NCBI GenBank assembly: GCA_031548675.1
Contig: JAVBQU010000217.1
Location: forward strand, 1 to 6,065
DNA length: 6,065 bases
From: JAVBQU01 sp031548675
GTDB taxonomy: Bacteria > Bacteroidota > Bacteroidia > Bacteroidales > P3
Reading direction: 5' to 3'
Positions 5,157 through 6,065 of the stretch are shown here, piece by piece. The notes below the pieces were generated by a model. It made no database searches. It was not told the origin of the DNA and saw only the letters and a program-made list of their open reading frames with translations. Positions within the stretch are counted from its first letter, which is position 1, and each line of letters starts with the position of its first letter. Position numbers and translations under genes: made by a program.

Positions 5157-5209
5157 GCAAGCCTGACAGCGTTACCAAAATATAAACATAAAAACAAAAA
5201 AGAAATAAC

Positions 5210-6052
5210 ATGGCAACTGATGGAGTAAAAATTATTGAAGGAGATTTAGCGTATGATTTATATGCGCACTTTATGGACATGTACAATAAAGGCGCGAATA
5301 CAGAGAAGTTGCAAAAACAATTTCTTAGCGACAAAGAATCTTGTTCATTTAATAAGTTTGATTATGAAATCTGCCTGACGGTTTATGCTTTAGCATTTTG
5401 GGAAATTGGAGAATTGACAGAAGAAATGCTTAATGAAGTCAAAACTGTTGTTGAAGAAAAAGCAACCGTAAATTATTGGACTAATGAGTTTGGTAAGGAA
5501 GTAGGAGATGAAAGACAAGAAGAACTAGATAAGTTCCTTGAAAAAATCAGTACCCCAAACTCTGAACCTAAAAAAAGGAAAAAGTACAAAATAGTCAACT
5601 TGTTTAAGGTTGGCGATGTATTGTCTTTTCAGTATCCGGACAACACTTATGGAGCAGCTTTCGTTGTTGAAATTGAGAAACTTTCGGGTTTATGTTCCTA
5701 TTCAATATGCCGAACAAAGTATAAATCAGAACAACAACCAACAATGGAAAACTTTGTGCAAAATACAACCTTTTATGCAGGAAAAGTCCCAACAATGGGG
5801 ACAAATGGCAAAATGACACATATACTGTTAGCTTGGATTAATAGCATAGAACACAAGGATTTGGAAAAATTTGCTTTTTGTTTTAGCAAAATTGGAAATA
5901 TAAAGTTTCAACTTCAATCAGGACAATCATTGACAACAAGTGATTATCAAGATTTCTGTGATAACTCTCAACTTGAAAGTCAAATTTCTTATACAAAAAA
6001 GGTGGGCGGAAGTGTTGAGGAATATCCTGTTCGTGAATATATAAAACAATAG
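5210..6052 (+). CDS. Cassette 8: two-part protein with possible Imm26-like C-terminal domain, 280 aa
   Basis: No signal peptide, so probably cytoplasmic. The N-terminal part (about 1-118) is helical and acidic (DLYAHFMDMYNKG at 15-27, then a Trp-containing segment AFWEIGELTEE at 62-72). A basic linker KKRKK (121-125) follows. The C-terminal part starts with a K-V-G-D-V-L-S-F segment (133-140) and then YPDNTYGAAFVVEIE (142-156). This pattern, KxGD followed by a short strand, a D/N-x-x-Y-G turn and another strand, recalls Imm26-like immunity domains. I recall Bacteroidota proteins with the same two-part plan, but their function is unknown to me. The leader is A-rich with no clear Shine-Dalgarno sequence. 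The TAG is followed at once by AATGAAATGCCAG, like the starts of other attC flanks here. Family naming is tentative. Confidence 0.87.
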   Translation: MATDGVKIIEGDLAYDLYAHFMDMYNKGANTEKLQKQFLSDKESCSFNKFDYEICLTVYALAFWEIGELTEEMLNEVKTVVEEKATVNYWTNEFGKEVGDERQEELDKFLEKISTPNSEPKKRKKYKIVNLFKVGDVLSFQYPDNTYGAAFVVEIEKLSGLCSYSICRTKYKSEQQPTMENFVQNTTFYAGKVPTMGTNGKMTHILLAWINSIEHKDLEKFAFCFSKIGNIKFQLQSGQSLTTSDYQDFCDNSQLESQISYTKKVGGSVEEYPVREYIKQ

Positions 6053-6065
6053 AATGAAATGCCAG
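6053..6065 (+). repeat. Start of attC9 flank, cut by the window edge
   Basis: ATGCCAG at the very end matches the ATGCCAGC just before R'' in attC6 and the GCCAGC before R'' in attC8. R'' itself is outside the window. From the cassette 8 start (GTTGTGT) it should read ACACAAC. Confidence 0.5.

Noticed and set aside
5610..5816. 68-codon + strand frame inside the cassette 8 gene
   Set aside because: It is fully nested in another frame of a convincing gene and has no ribosome binding site.

Overview
This 6,065-base window looks like part of a gene-cassette array of the integron type, probably from a member of the Bacteroidota. Seven AT-rich genes and one gene-free unit lie head to tail, all on the + strand. 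Each unit ends in a GC-rich, self-complementary element of about 100-160 bases with the outline of an integron attC site: an AAC-ending 7-mer (R''), a long imperfect inverted repeat, then GGAC and a GTT-starting 7-mer (R'). No integrase gene is in the window, so it is either an internal part of a large array or an array without a local integrase. The Bacteroidota assignment is inferred from three exported proteins with export signals typical of that phylum (A|QK-type cleavage and a short lipobox), from A-rich leaders mostly without Shine-Dalgarno sequences, and from a TATCTTTG -7-like motif near the left edge.

Layout. 1-158: gene-free end of an earlier cassette or array border, with a minus-strand terminator-like hairpin and a minus-strand promoter-like motif. 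attC1 159-255. Cassette 1 (250-1013): unrecognised 193-aa protein, then attC2. Cassette 2 (1014-1834): exported 207-aa protein, then attC3. Cassette 3 (1835-2611): unrecognised 237-aa protein, then a half-deleted attC4. Cassette 4 (2612-3323): protein resembling DUF1629/Imm11 immunity proteins, then a half-deleted attC5. Cassette 5 (3324-3934): small exported protein, then a collapsed 24-base attC6. Cassette 6 (3935-4216): no credible gene, then attC7. Cassette 7 (4217-5150): lipoprotein with YD-like repeats, then attC8. Cassette 8 (5151 to beyond the end): 280-aa protein with a C-terminal domain resembling Imm26; its attC starts at the right edge.

The strongest evidence for true cassettes is internal. 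In every cassette with both ends visible and not deleted (1, 2, 5, 6, 7), the first bases after the crossover are the reverse complement of that same cassette's own R'' region. This is what a unit that once closed into a circle should show. The match varies from cassette to cassette but is kept within each one, and extends to 9-11 bases in cassettes 2, 5 and 6.

The genes do not form a pathway. They look like an accessory collection of exported or surface proteins and possible immunity proteins, as is common for cassette arrays. Sites 4-6 are damaged, so cassettes 3-5 may now move only as one block. Functional names for individual proteins are tentative, because they rest on recalled family resemblance and not on a search.
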